Part shown: piece by piece, positions 1-5,938 of the stretch
Numbering within the stretch: position 1 is the first letter of the stretch
Layout of the letters: every line of letters begins with the position of its first letter
Origin: Armatimonadota bacterium
GTDB taxonomy: Bacteria; Armatimonadota; Armatimonadia; Armatimonadales; Armatimonadaceae
DNA length: 11,831 bases
Reading direction: 5' to 3'
NCBI GenBank assembly: GCA_014381035.1
Contig: JACMIS010000321.1
Location: forward strand, 1-11,831
Translations under genes and position numbers: made by a program
The notes under the pieces: generated by a model
The model's database searches: none
What the model was told of the DNA's origin: nothing
Seen by the model: the letters and a program-made list of their open reading frames with translations, nothing else

Positions 1-25
1 AACCGACGCCTTTTTTGTGTGCCAT
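1..25 (-). CDS. rpmA: 50S ribosomal protein L27, first codons only
   Basis: Read on the minus strand, the first 25 bases start with ATG and encode MAHKKGVG, the characteristic N-terminus of ribosomal protein L27 (usually MAHKKG.GS), which reaches toward the peptidyl-transferase centre. The rest of the gene lies outside the window. It follows rplU on the same strand, the universal bacterial rplU-rpmA order, which supports the call despite the tiny fragment. A GGAG on the minus strand at 42-39 is the only ribosome-binding candidate. Its spacing of 13 nt is long, and it lies in and beside the loop of a small GAAAC/GTTTC hairpin (35-47). Unlike many Firmicutes L27 proteins, no N-terminal propeptide precedes MAHKKG. 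Confidence 0.85.
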
Positions 26-49
26 TTTGTTTTTGAAACTCCGTTTCTG

Positions 50-126
50 GGTGTTAGGTGTTAGGTATTGGGTGTTAGGAAACGGCGTCGGAAATACCCA
101 ACACCCAATACCTAACACCTAACACC
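50..126 (-). repeat. Long hairpin made of heptamer repeats between rplU and rpmA
   Basis: Positions 50-76 are perfectly complementary to 100-126 (27 base pairs); after one mismatch two more pairs follow (78-79 with 97-98). The loop is about 17-23 nt. Each arm is a run of heptamers: GTGTTAG, GTGTTAG, GTATTGG, GTGTTAG in the left arm, and the same series (last unit GTGTTGG) read on the minus strand in the right arm. The base of the stem runs into the TAG stop codon of rplU (126-128), and the other foot is 25 nt from the rpmA ATG. It resembles short tandem repeat families dispersed in some bacterial genomes and could fold in the rplU-rpmA mRNA. There is no T tract, so a simple terminator is unlikely. 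Confidence 0.85.
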
Positions 127-434
127 TAAGCAGCAATCTTATCGATGCGAAGGATGGTCTGCTCCTGGCGATGACCGTAGTGACGTTGCTCGCCCTTCAC
201 CTTAACATAGGTGTAACCGTGGATCTTGGGACCCTTGCCTTGCTTCACGATGGTCGCAGCGATGCTTACGCCCGCAACCGTCGGGGAACCGACTTTGGTC
301 GTCTCGCCACCGAGGAACAATACATCGTCAATCGTTATTGCGTCGCCCGCTTCGCCAGCAAGCTTTTCGACAATAATCGTTTCATTTTCCTGAACGCGGT
401 ACTGTTTGCCGCCCGTCCGTATAATCGCGTACAT
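126..434 (-). CDS. rplU: 50S ribosomal protein L21
   Basis: A 102-residue protein starting MYAIIRTGGKQYRV, the signature N-terminus of L21, and containing GYTYVKVKGEQRHYGHRQ near residues 74-91, matching the basic, RNA-binding KxxKxYRRxxGHRQ-type motif of the family. L21 binds 23S rRNA early in 50S assembly. The length is normal (about 100-105 aa). The ATG at 434 is fixed by the conserved N-terminus; the upstream AAGAG at 452-448 is a weak, distant ribosome-binding site. It is the promoter-proximal gene of the rplU-rpmA operon, with a strong promoter about 90 nt upstream and a structured leader between them. Its TAG stop is the edge of the heptamer hairpin. Confidence 0.97.
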   Translation of the reverse strand: MYAIIRTGGKQYRVQENETIIVEKLAGEAGDAITIDDVLFLGGETTKVGSPTVAGVSIAATIVKQGKGPKIHGYTYVKVKGEQRHYGHRQEQTILRIDKIAA

Positions 435-459
435 CGTACTTTTTAAACTCTTTTCGCTT

Positions 460-513
460 TTGTCTTTGCGGGAAACGCCCGCCTGAATTTGGTGTGTCCC
501 GCTAAACAGACAA
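460..513 (-). promoter_or_regulatory. Structured 5' leader of rplU mRNA
   Basis: Between the predicted transcription start (about 515) and the rplU ATG lie two nested complementary pairs on the minus strand: TTGTCT (513-508) with AGACAA (465-460), and GCGGGA (502-497) with TCCCGC (473-468). Together they form an interrupted stem-loop directly upstream of the start. Ribosomal protein operons, including L21 operons in Firmicutes, often carry leaders that bind their own protein product. This leader is in the right place for such a role, but no match to a known motif was tested. A competing small hairpin, GCGGG/CCCGC, overlaps the inner stem. Confidence 0.4.
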
Positions 514-521
514 CGGCGTAA

Positions 522-550
522 ATAGTATCATGCGGAACAGGGCATGTCAA
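522..550 (-). promoter_or_regulatory. Sigma70-type promoter of rplU-rpmA
   Basis: On the minus strand, a perfect -35 box TTGACA (550-545) is followed after exactly 17 nt by TACTAT (527-522). The -10 is preceded by TGA, giving an extended -10 (TGn) element. The expected start point is near 515, leaving an approximately 80-nt leader before rplU. This is the best consensus promoter in the window and suits a ribosomal protein operon. Confidence 0.8.
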
Positions 551-591
551 ATGAAAATGACCGTCGCTTCCGGAAATAACGGAAAGTGACG

Positions 592-607
592 TATACTGCT
601 CCGGGAG
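592..607 (+). promoter_or_regulatory. -10 box and ribosome-binding site of the small membrane protein
   Basis: TATACT (592-597) matches the -10 consensus at five of six positions, without a convincing -35 box. GGGAG (603-607) lies 8 nt before the ATG at 616 and decides the start choice. If the -10 is real, the transcript would begin around 604, so the Shine-Dalgarno would sit at the very 5' end of an approximately 12-nt leader. Confidence 0.4.
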
Positions 608-615
608 AAAATCTT

Positions 616-828
616 ATGAGTCGCGACACTTTCGGCAATCTGGGAGTCGCCCTGTTCGCTCTATTTCTGTTGATGATCTTTATTCAAATGGAGAGATACC
701 AGCAGGGTCCGACTGCTCCCGCACTCGCCGTCGCCTTGCCTGCCCTGTACCGAGCGATGGCGGTCATGGGCGCGATGATCTGCGCCATCCTTATCGGACT
801 ACGCTTCAGCAGAAAGCCGCCCCGCTAA
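616..828 (+). CDS. Small two-helix membrane protein, unknown
   Basis: A 70-residue protein with two hydrophobic stretches (about residues 9-24 and 44-62), a short loop containing ERYQQGPTAP between them and a basic tail RFSRKPPR. This pattern predicts a two-pass inner-membrane protein with the basic end in the cytoplasm. I do not recognise a family. An upstream in-frame ATG at 586 exists, but GGGAG is spaced 8 nt from the ATG at 616, and the extra ten residues look unlike protein, so the later start is preferred. The stop codon lies in the loop of a strong hairpin shared with the convergent gene. It is transcribed away from rplU. Confidence 0.6.
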   Translation: MSRDTFGNLGVALFALFLLMIFIQMERYQQGPTAPALAVALPALYRAMAVMGAMICAILIGLRFSRKPPR

Positions 829-842
829 TCCGGCGGGGCGGC
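816..842. terminator. Hairpin between convergent genes
   Basis: A perfect 10-bp GC-rich stem (816-825 with 833-842) has a 7-nt loop that contains the TAA of the upstream plus-strand gene. On the minus strand the stem is followed by TTTCTG, a short T tract, so it would best end transcription of the 851-2185 gene, which stops 9 nt before it. In the plus direction no T run follows. It is probably a shared, partly bidirectional terminator. Confidence 0.65.
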
Positions 843-850
843 GCGGATCG

Positions 851-2185
851 CTAACGCACCGGGGAGGGTTTTGGTGTCGGGATCGGTGACGCTTCCGTGG
901 TGACTTTTTCGTCCGGCTTACTTTCCATTTTTGCCGCAGGACTCGGCTTCACGCTTGCTTTGACCGTCTTTTTCTTCGCCGCTTTCGGCGGAGTCAGGGC
1001 GGCGACTGTGTAACGGTTCGAGGCGTTCCAGAGGAGGTACTCGTTGATGCCGTGCTCGCGTGCCGCTTTGATCTGGGCGCGGACTTCCGGCTCACCGTAG
1101 CGGACTCCGAGGGAAAAGTCCTGTAGCCACGGGCGAATCTTGCAGTCGGTCCCTTTTACCCGCTCCACGGCGTACTTGAGGGCAGTGGAGACCGTTTTGT
1201 ACGGGGCGGCGTTGGGGTGGGCGATGCCGTACTCGCCGCGGTTATAGTGCGACGGATAGACCATCGGGCAGATCAGATCAATGTGCGGCGTCATCAGGTC
1301 CATTTTTTGCCCGATGCCCATGTCGTCGTCCGGTTTTGCCGAGACGGTAAGCCCGAAAATGTCGGCGGAAACGGCGACATCATACGGCTCTAATTTTTCT
1401 TTCGCGTATTTCAGGAACTCGGCGATGACACGCGCCTCGGAGCGAAGATCGCCTTTTTCCTTTGCCGGATAAACGCGGTTCGCCTTCGATCCTTCCGAGG
1501 GGAATCGGACATAGTCCCACTGGATTTCGTTGAATCCCCGTTTCGCGGCGTCTATGGCGACATCCACATTGTAGTCCCAGTTCGCTTTGTTGTACGGATC
1601 AAGCCAGTAATGCCCCGAACTATCCTGCCACTGCTTGCCATCCTTGCGTTGTACGGCGAGGTCCGGGCGTTTCTTCGCCGTGATTTCATCCCGGAAGCAG
1701 GTAATACGGGCGATGGAGAAGACTTTTCGTTTCCGCAACTGCGCCATCTTGTCATCTATATCGGCGATCATCTTGTGATTCGCCTTTACTTCGATAGCCA
1801 GCGGGATGTCGGTCTTGTAGGACATCATGCCGTCCTCTTTCACGTCAATCACTACCGCGTTGATTTCGGTTTTGTCAACGATGTCTAACAGTTGCCCCCA
1901 CCGCTTCGTCCCGCCCGCCGTCCAGCCGGAAAGGTAGATGCCGCGCACCGGTTCCGTGAGTTTGACTTTTTCCAGCGGTGTGGGTGTAGGGGCAGGTGTC
2001 GGTGTCGCGCCGGGTACCTCTGCAGAACTGTTTGTCGCGGGCGGGGCCGGGTTAGCGGATGTGGCGACTCCCTTTACATTATTGCAACCGGAAATCAGAA
2101 ATGGCACGATTCCACCCAAAATCACGCTCGATAAAAGAAAACGTTGTGTGCTACTCCGTTTAGCCATGCTTGATAAATTATTCAT
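851..2185 (-). CDS. Lipoprotein with DUF4015 putative glycoside hydrolase domain
   Basis: A 444-residue protein from the ATG at 2185. The signal peptide ends in a lipobox LISG-C with the lipidated cysteine at residue 34, followed by a Pro/Thr/Ala-rich linker to about residue 75. The main domain (about 78-395) begins PVRGIYLSGW and has INAVVIDVKEDG (108-119) and QWDYVRFP (222-229), hallmarks of the DUF4015 family, predicted TIM-barrel glycoside hydrolases related to GH13-like and GH10-like folds. The substrate is unknown, presumably an envelope or extracellular polysaccharide. A Lys/Pro-rich, low-complexity tail fills about 400-444. The reading frame is open up to 2254, but AAGGAAG (2202-2196) lies 10 nt before the ATG at 2185 and the signal peptide starts there, so the longer form is rejected. 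It is divergent from a deacetylase lipoprotein that may act on the same polymer. Confidence 0.8.
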   Translation of the reverse strand: MNNLSSMAKRSSTQRFLLSSVILGGIVPFLISGCNNVKGVATSANPAPPATNSSAEVPGATPTPAPTPTPLEKVKLTEPVRGIYLSGWTAGGTKRWGQLLDIVDKTEINAVVIDVKEDGMMSYKTDIPLAIEVKANHKMIADIDDKMAQLRKRKVFSIARITCFRDEITAKKRPDLAVQRKDGKQWQDSSGHYWLDPYNKANWDYNVDVAIDAAKRGFNEIQWDYVRFPSEGSKANRVYPAKEKGDLRSEARVIAEFLKYAKEKLEPYDVAVSADIFGLTVSAKPDDDMGIGQKMDLMTPHIDLICPMVYPSHYNRGEYGIAHPNAAPYKTVSTALKYAVERVKGTDCKIRPWLQDFSLGVRYGEPEVRAQIKAAREHGINEYLLWNASNRYTVAALTPPKAAKKKTVKASVKPSPAAKMESKPDEKVTTEASPIPTPKPSPVR

Positions 2186-2228
2186 AAAACCGTAACTTCC
2201 TTGGCGACACCCTTGGAGAGCGACCGCG

Positions 2229-2258
2229 ATATAAGTCGGCGATCTTCGCCGCATCCAA
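2229..2258 (-). promoter_or_regulatory. Possible promoter of the DUF4015 lipoprotein gene
   Basis: On the minus strand, TTGGAT (2258-2253) and TTATAT (2234-2229) are separated by 18 nt, giving a start near 2222 and an approximately 36-nt leader containing AAGGAAG. The match to consensus is only moderate. Confidence 0.35.
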
Positions 2259-2279
2259 AAGGAGTATTCGGCGGGACCT

Positions 2280-2299
2280 ATGTAGAACTCCTTCTACAT
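2280..2299. promoter_or_regulatory. Inverted repeat covering the deacetylase start codon
   Basis: ATGTAGAACTCCTTCTACAT is an 8-bp perfect inverted repeat with a 4-nt loop. Its last two bases are the first two of the ATG at 2298. As DNA it could be an operator in the divergent promoter region; as RNA it would bury the start codon. No Shine-Dalgarno lies at normal distance: AAAAGGAG (2257-2264) is 33 nt upstream. Confidence 0.5.
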
Positions 2300-3368
2300 G
2301 TTCTCGCGAATCTTCAAACCCATTTTCATTCTGACTGTGGCAATATCACTATCCGGTTGCCAGCAGGAAAATAAGCCGTCCGTCTCCGTTTCGTCTGTTC
2401 CAGAAGCGACAGCGGGAAACGTTGATCAGCCGACGATGTCACCGACGTCGTCACCCACGCAATCGTCCGGCGCGGCGAAACCGGTGAGCAGTCGCCCCGC
2501 GAACGAAGCCGGATTGATCCCGGTCCTGGAATATCACCGGGTTATTACCGTCAAGCCGAGTCGCTATGACCGTAGCTCGTCCGATTTCCGGAAAGACCTG
2601 GAGCGATTGTACCGGGAAGGGTACCGCCCGGTAGCACTACAGGACGTGCTCAGTGGGAAAATAGATCTTCCCGCCGGAGCCAGCCCCGTGATCCTGACAT
2701 TTGACGACGCCGACGCCTCACAGTTCCGGTATTTAAAAGATGGATCTATGGACCCTGATTGCGCGGTCGCAATCCTCCAGGAGTTCGAGAAGAAACACGC
2801 CGACTGGAAAACCCGTGCCACCTTTTATGTGTTGCCGGAAAGTGCCTTCGGACCCGCCAAGGAACGTACCGCGAAGTTCAAATTCCTGCGCGACGAACTC
2901 GGTTGCGAGATCGGGAACCACACCGTCAAGCACAACAGCCTTCGCGCCATGTCCGACGCGAAAGTCCAAGAGGAGATCGGCGGGGCGGTACAGAAGATTC
3001 AGAAAATCCTGCCGGAAACCCCTGTCATCAGCATCGCTCTACCGATGGGCATCGCCCCGAAAAACCGTTCCCTGCTCGGTAAAGGAACATTTGCAAGTCA
3101 GCCGTACACCAATTCTTCCGTGATGTTGGTCGGTGCGAATCCCGCGCCCTCGCCGTATATGAAGTCGTTCGATCCGATGCGTATTCCCCGTATTCAAGCC
3201 GTCGAAGGCGGGTCGGGGATTACGGATTGGCTGGATCAAATGAAAAAGCAGAAGACCGCCTACGTATCCGATGGCGATGCGAACACGGTTACGGTGCCAG
3301 CAGCAGAGGCACCAAAAGTATCCACCGAACGTCTCCAGGGCAAAAAACTAAACACCACTACACAGTAA
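2298..3368 (+). CDS. Polysaccharide deacetylase (NodB-type) lipoprotein
   Basis: A 356-residue protein with a lipoprotein signal peptide (LSG-C, cysteine 21), a Ser/Thr/Pro-rich linker (about 22-70) and a carbohydrate esterase 4 / NodB-homology domain from IPVLEYH (74-80) to about residue 330. Motif 1 is TFDD (134-137), with D136 the predicted catalytic base and D137 a metal ligand. Motif 2 is HTVKH, with H208 and H212 completing the Asp-His-His metal site. The usual third motif RxPY is not evident; ALPMG occupies the expected place, so activity or substrate may differ from classical chitin/peptidoglycan deacetylases. It probably removes acetyl groups from an envelope polysaccharide. The start is forced by an in-frame TAG at 2283; no good ribosome-binding site precedes it. 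Confidence 0.88.
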   Translation: MFSRIFKPIFILTVAISLSGCQQENKPSVSVSSVPEATAGNVDQPTMSPTSSPTQSSGAAKPVSSRPANEAGLIPVLEYHRVITVKPSRYDRSSSDFRKDLERLYREGYRPVALQDVLSGKIDLPAGASPVILTFDDADASQFRYLKDGSMDPDCAVAILQEFEKKHADWKTRATFYVLPESAFGPAKERTAKFKFLRDELGCEIGNHTVKHNSLRAMSDAKVQEEIGGAVQKIQKILPETPVISIALPMGIAPKNRSLLGKGTFASQPYTNSSVMLVGANPAPSPYMKSFDPMRIPRIQAVEGGSGITDWLDQMKKQKTAYVSDGDANTVTVPAAEAPKVSTERLQGKKLNTTTQ

Positions 3369-3403
3369 ACAGCACCGCAGGTAACAACGATGCAACGATG
3401 GCA

Positions 3404-3421
3404 GCGGAAACGCGTTTCCGC
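3404..3421. promoter_or_regulatory. Perfect 18-bp palindrome upstream of the aminopeptidase
   Basis: GCGGAAACGCGTTTCCGC is fully self-complementary with no spacer. It lies 36 nt after the deacetylase stop and about 60 nt before the aminopeptidase ATG. With no loop and no T tract it is a poor terminator; a dimeric regulator binding site is more likely. No regulator family is recognised. Confidence 0.45.
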
Positions 3422-3464
3422 GAGTTGCCGCCGTCCGCAAAGGACAAACAAAAGAGAATCAATA

Positions 3465-3473
3465 TGGTAGAAT
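3465..3473 (+). promoter_or_regulatory. Extended -10 element abutting the aminopeptidase start
   Basis: TGGTAGAAT is an extended -10 (TGn plus TAGAAT, five of six to consensus). It ends 7 nt before the ATG at 3481, so initiation would fall at or next to the A of the ATG. No Shine-Dalgarno lies between, and no clear -35 box is seen, as expected for an extended -10 promoter. This predicts a leaderless mRNA. Confidence 0.5.
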
Positions 3474-3480
3474 CCCGCAC

Positions 3481-4605
3481 ATGAAAGACACCCGCTTTAA
3501 TACCCTTGCTCGCCTTCTTGTCAGTCATTCCATGGACGTTCAGCCGGGCGAAAAAGTCCTGATCGAGAACACCGATGTTCCCGCCGAGTTCACCGTCGCC
3601 CTGATCGACGCCATCGCCGAAGCTGGCGGTTTGCCGCTCGTCATCACGCATCAACAGCAAGTCCTCCGTGCGCTGATCAAGAACGCGACCGAGGAGCAGA
3701 TGAAAACCATCGGCGACATCGAAACCGTCCGTATGGAAGCCGTACAGTGCTATGTGGCGGTGCGCGGGACATACAACTCCAGCGAATACAGCGACCTTCC
3801 CGGCGACAAAATGGCGACGTATGAAAAGCAGTGGTGGCACCGGGTGCATAGCCAGATCCGCGTCCCGAAAACAAAGTGGGTGGTCCTACGCTGGCCCCAC
3901 CCGAGCATGGCACAATCGGCGGGAATGAGCACCGAGGCGTTCGAGGACTTTTACTTCCGTGTTTGTGGCGGCGTGGACTACAAGCAGATGGAACGCGCCG
4001 TCGAACCGTTGAAGCAACTGATGGAAGCCACGGATCGCGTCCGCATCACCGGACCGGGCACCGACCTGTCGTTTTCCATCAAAGGCATCGGCGCGATCCC
4101 CTGCACCGGTCATCGTAACATCCCGGACGGCGAGTGTTTTACCGCGCCGGTGCGTGACAGCATCAACGGTACGCTCCAATATAACTGTGACACGGTGTAT
4201 CGGGGGACGGTTTTTAGTGGGGTGCGCTTCCGGTTCGAGAACGGCAAGATTGTCGAGGCGGACGCGGGCGGGAACACCGCGAAACTGAACGAGATCCTCG
4301 ATTCCGACGAGGGGGCACGGTATATCGGCGAATGGTCGCTCGGTTTCAATCCGTTCGTGACAATCCCGATGCGTGACACGTTGTTCGATGAAAAGATCGC
4401 CGGTAGCTTCCATATGACACCGGGGAACGCCTACGACATCGCCGACAACGGCAACAAGAGCCAGATCCACTGGGACATGGTGTGCCTGCAGGACGCGAAA
4501 AGCGGCGGCGGGAAAATCTACTTCGACGACGTACTGATTCGCGAGGATGGCATATTCACGTTGCCGGAATTACAATCGCTCAACCCGGAATCGTTCGGCG
4601 CGTAG
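3481..4605 (+). CDS. M29 family metallo-aminopeptidase
   Basis: A 374-residue cytoplasmic protein resembling the thermophilic aminopeptidases AmpS/PepS/aminopeptidase T (MEROPS M29), which remove N-terminal residues from peptides. The N-terminal domain opens FNTLARLLVSHSMDVQPGEK (residues 6-25), typical of the family. The expected two-metal ligands are all visible in order: E218 (in IPDGECF), E284 (in GEWSLGFNP), H311 (in GSFHMTPGNAY), and H330 and D332 (in IHWDMV). Tyr318 in GNAY corresponds to the conserved active-site tyrosine. The length is usual. The ATG at 3481 overlaps the TGA of a six-codon mini-ORF (MVESRT, 3464-3484), so either leaderless initiation or coupling to that mini-ORF could start translation. 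It likely serves peptide turnover and is unrelated to the neighbouring envelope genes. Confidence 0.93.
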   Translation: MKDTRFNTLARLLVSHSMDVQPGEKVLIENTDVPAEFTVALIDAIAEAGGLPLVITHQQQVLRALIKNATEEQMKTIGDIETVRMEAVQCYVAVRGTYNSSEYSDLPGDKMATYEKQWWHRVHSQIRVPKTKWVVLRWPHPSMAQSAGMSTEAFEDFYFRVCGGVDYKQMERAVEPLKQLMEATDRVRITGPGTDLSFSIKGIGAIPCTGHRNIPDGECFTAPVRDSINGTLQYNCDTVYRGTVFSGVRFRFENGKIVEADAGGNTAKLNEILDSDEGARYIGEWSLGFNPFVTIPMRDTLFDEKIAGSFHMTPGNAYDIADNGNKSQIHWDMVCLQDAKSGGGKIYFDDVLIREDGIFTLPELQSLNPESFGA

Positions 4606-4608
4606 AAT
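4603..4608 (+). promoter_or_regulatory. -10-like TAGAAT overlapping the aminopeptidase stop
   Basis: TAGAAT includes the TAG stop of the aminopeptidase and lies 11 nt before the GTG start of the transporter, so a transcript from here would have a leader of about 5 nt. There is no recognisable -35. It may simply be the stop codon context. Confidence 0.25.
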
Positions 4609-4619
4609 GCAGCAACGTT

Positions 4620-5093
4620 GTGAAGGATAACGCATCCCCGATTGCTTTATTGCCGCTTCTTGTGACACTTGTCGCGGGGGCGGCATTGCCCGTTCAAGCG
4701 GGAATCAACTCCCGACTGGGCAAGGAGATGGGCAGTCCATTTGTCGCGTCATTGATCTCGTTTCTCATTGGCACAGCGAGTATCCTGATTTTCGTTCTGC
4801 TATCGCGCGTAAACGCGCCTGAGGGTGGATATGCCGTGACCGCCTCGCGTCTGCCGTGGTGGATCTGGCTGGGCGGCGTGATTGGCGCGGTATTCGTGAC
4901 CGTCGCGGCGACCTTCGCGTCGCGCATCGGGTTCTCGCTTTTTTCCGCCGTGGTTATCGCGGGACAGTTGTTGACCTCGGTCGGTCTGGATCATTTCGGG
5001 CTACTCGGCGCGGAGCGTCACCCGGTATCGCTACTCCGTCTCGGCGGGATTGCGTTGCTGATTGCGGGAATCGCCCTGATACGCCGGGGATAA
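4620..5093 (+). CDS. YdcZ/DUF606-type DMT family transporter
   Basis: A 157-residue membrane protein with five predicted helices (about 6-26, 40-62, 80-101, 104-122, 138-154). It contains LPVQAGINSRLG after helix 1 and WWIWLGGVIGAVFV in helix 3, the signature of the DUF606/YdcZ branch of the drug/metabolite transporter superfamily. Such half-size proteins usually act as dimers; the substrate is unknown. The GTG at 4620 gives an N-terminus starting just before helix 1, as in relatives. The open frame extends back to 4482, but that part overlaps the aminopeptidase and encodes an unlikely Arg-rich stretch. There is no Shine-Dalgarno before the GTG. An out-of-frame mini-ORF (ATG 4607 to TAA 4630, MQQRCEG) spans the start and might couple translation. 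It follows the aminopeptidase by 14 nt and is probably co-transcribed. Confidence 0.85.
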   Translation: MKDNASPIALLPLLVTLVAGAALPVQAGINSRLGKEMGSPFVASLISFLIGTASILIFVLLSRVNAPEGGYAVTASRLPWWIWLGGVIGAVFVTVAATFASRIGFSLFSAVVIAGQLLTSVGLDHFGLLGAERHPVSLLRLGGIALLIAGIALIRRG

Positions 5094-5120
5094 AAACGCT
5101 TCAAAGGTAATAACCGCGCT

Positions 5121-5152
5121 GCCTCACGACCTGTATACCTGTCAGGCTTTTT
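5121..5152 (+). terminator. Weak terminator after the YdcZ-type gene
   Basis: GCCTCACG (5121-5128) pairs imperfectly (one C-C mismatch, one G-T pair) with TGTCAGGC (5140-5147), with an 11-nt loop, and is followed by five T (5148-5152). The T run supports termination of the plus-strand transcript before the convergent SGNH gene, although the stem is weak. Confidence 0.4.
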
Positions 5153-5895
5153 CATTGAAGATATTGGGAAACGATCCTTGCCCAGAGGCGGTAGCCTTCG
5201 GAAGTCATATGTAGCTTGTCGGGACCGTAGAGCTCGGCACGCGGCATGCCATCCGGACCCAGCATCGGCGAGTGAATATCAATGTAGCCCATGTTGGTTT
5301 GCGTGCCGATCCAATCGGCAATCGCTTTGTTGGAGGCAACCATGCGATCTTCGAGCTTCCATCGTGACGGACTCGGCTTGATTGCCAGAAACAATATCTT
5401 CGTATTCGGCAAAACGGCGTGGATTTTACGGGCGAACGTTTGAAAATCCCCGACTACCTGCTCATTTGTGTGTCCCGCCGCGATGTCGTTGTCGCCCGCG
5501 TAAAAAACAACGGTGCGCGGATTGTAGGGGAGGATAATTCGACCGGCATAGTAGGACGAGTCCTGGATCTCTGAACCGCCGAAACCACGGTTGATCACGG
5601 GAAGGGTTGGGAAGTCCGTGGCGAGTGTTTTCCAGCCCACGATAGACGAGGAACCAACGAACACGATACCACCCGCAGGGGGGACACCAGCGGTGCGGTC
5701 TTTTTCTTCAAAAGCGACGATGGATTTTTCCCACAACGCGACCCGCTCGGGATAGGAAGTGGTCGGTATTTTGACCGCTGTGCTCGAAGACACGGATGCT
5801 CCCTGACTGGGCACGGTCTGTGCATGGACACCGGTTGAAAACAACAGTATTGTGACAACAAAAAGTAATTTCGAAAAGGAATTCTGTGGTTTCAT
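5152..5895 (-). CDS. Secreted SGNH/GDSL hydrolase
   Basis: A 247-residue protein from the ATG at 5895 with a Sec signal peptide (positively charged start, hydrophobic core LLFVVTILLF, cleavage after VHA at about residue 25). The SGNH blocks are all present: GSSS (81-84, nucleophile probably S83 in place of GDS), GFGG (104-107), GDN (114-116, oxyanion asparagine N116), and D226/H229 in DKLH as the catalytic pair. Enzymes of this fold are esterases, often removing acetyl groups from polysaccharides; the substrate here is not evident. The frame is open to 6012, but the extra 39 residues would bury the signal peptide, so the later ATG is chosen. AAGGAGG (5931-5925) is 29 nt upstream of it, too far for normal use. 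TGGTATAAA (5916-5908), an extended -10, ends 12 nt before the ATG. Confidence 0.85.
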   Translation of the reverse strand: MKPQNSFSKLLFVVTILLFSTGVHAQTVPSQGASVSSSTAVKIPTTSYPERVALWEKSIVAFEEKDRTAGVPPAGGIVFVGSSSIVGWKTLATDFPTLPVINRGFGGSEIQDSSYYAGRIILPYNPRTVVFYAGDNDIAAGHTNEQVVGDFQTFARKIHAVLPNTKILFLAIKPSPSRWKLEDRMVASNKAIADWIGTQTNMGYIDIHSPMLGPDGMPRAELYGPDKLHMTSEGYRLWARIVSQYLQ

Positions 5896-5907
5896 GGTTA
5901 TTGTGAG

Positions 5908-5916
5908 TTTATACCA
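5908..5916 (-). promoter_or_regulatory. Extended -10 of the SGNH hydrolase gene
   Basis: On the minus strand, TGGTATAAA (5916-5908) combines TGn with TATAAA, five of six to consensus. Initiation near 5901 would give a leader of only about 5 nt before the ATG at 5895. It leaves AAGGAGG (5931-5925) outside the transcript. Confidence 0.45.
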
Positions 5917-5938
5917 CGACAGTGCCTCCTTAAATACG

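Noticed and set aside
50..126. CRISPR array or intrinsic terminator
   Set aside because: The repeats are contiguous heptamers without spacers, and no T tract follows the stem.
2186..2254. N-terminal extension of the DUF4015 lipoprotein to 2254
   Set aside because: The Shine-Dalgarno AAGGAAG and the lipoprotein signal peptide both point to the ATG at 2185, and the extension overlaps the likely promoter.
3886..4470. 194-codon minus-strand frame opposite the aminopeptidase
   Set aside because: It is a shadow of a strongly supported gene, with no family resemblance or start signal.
4482..4619. Upstream extension of the YdcZ-type transporter
   Set aside because: It overlaps the end of the aminopeptidase and is Arg-rich, unlike the family N-terminus.
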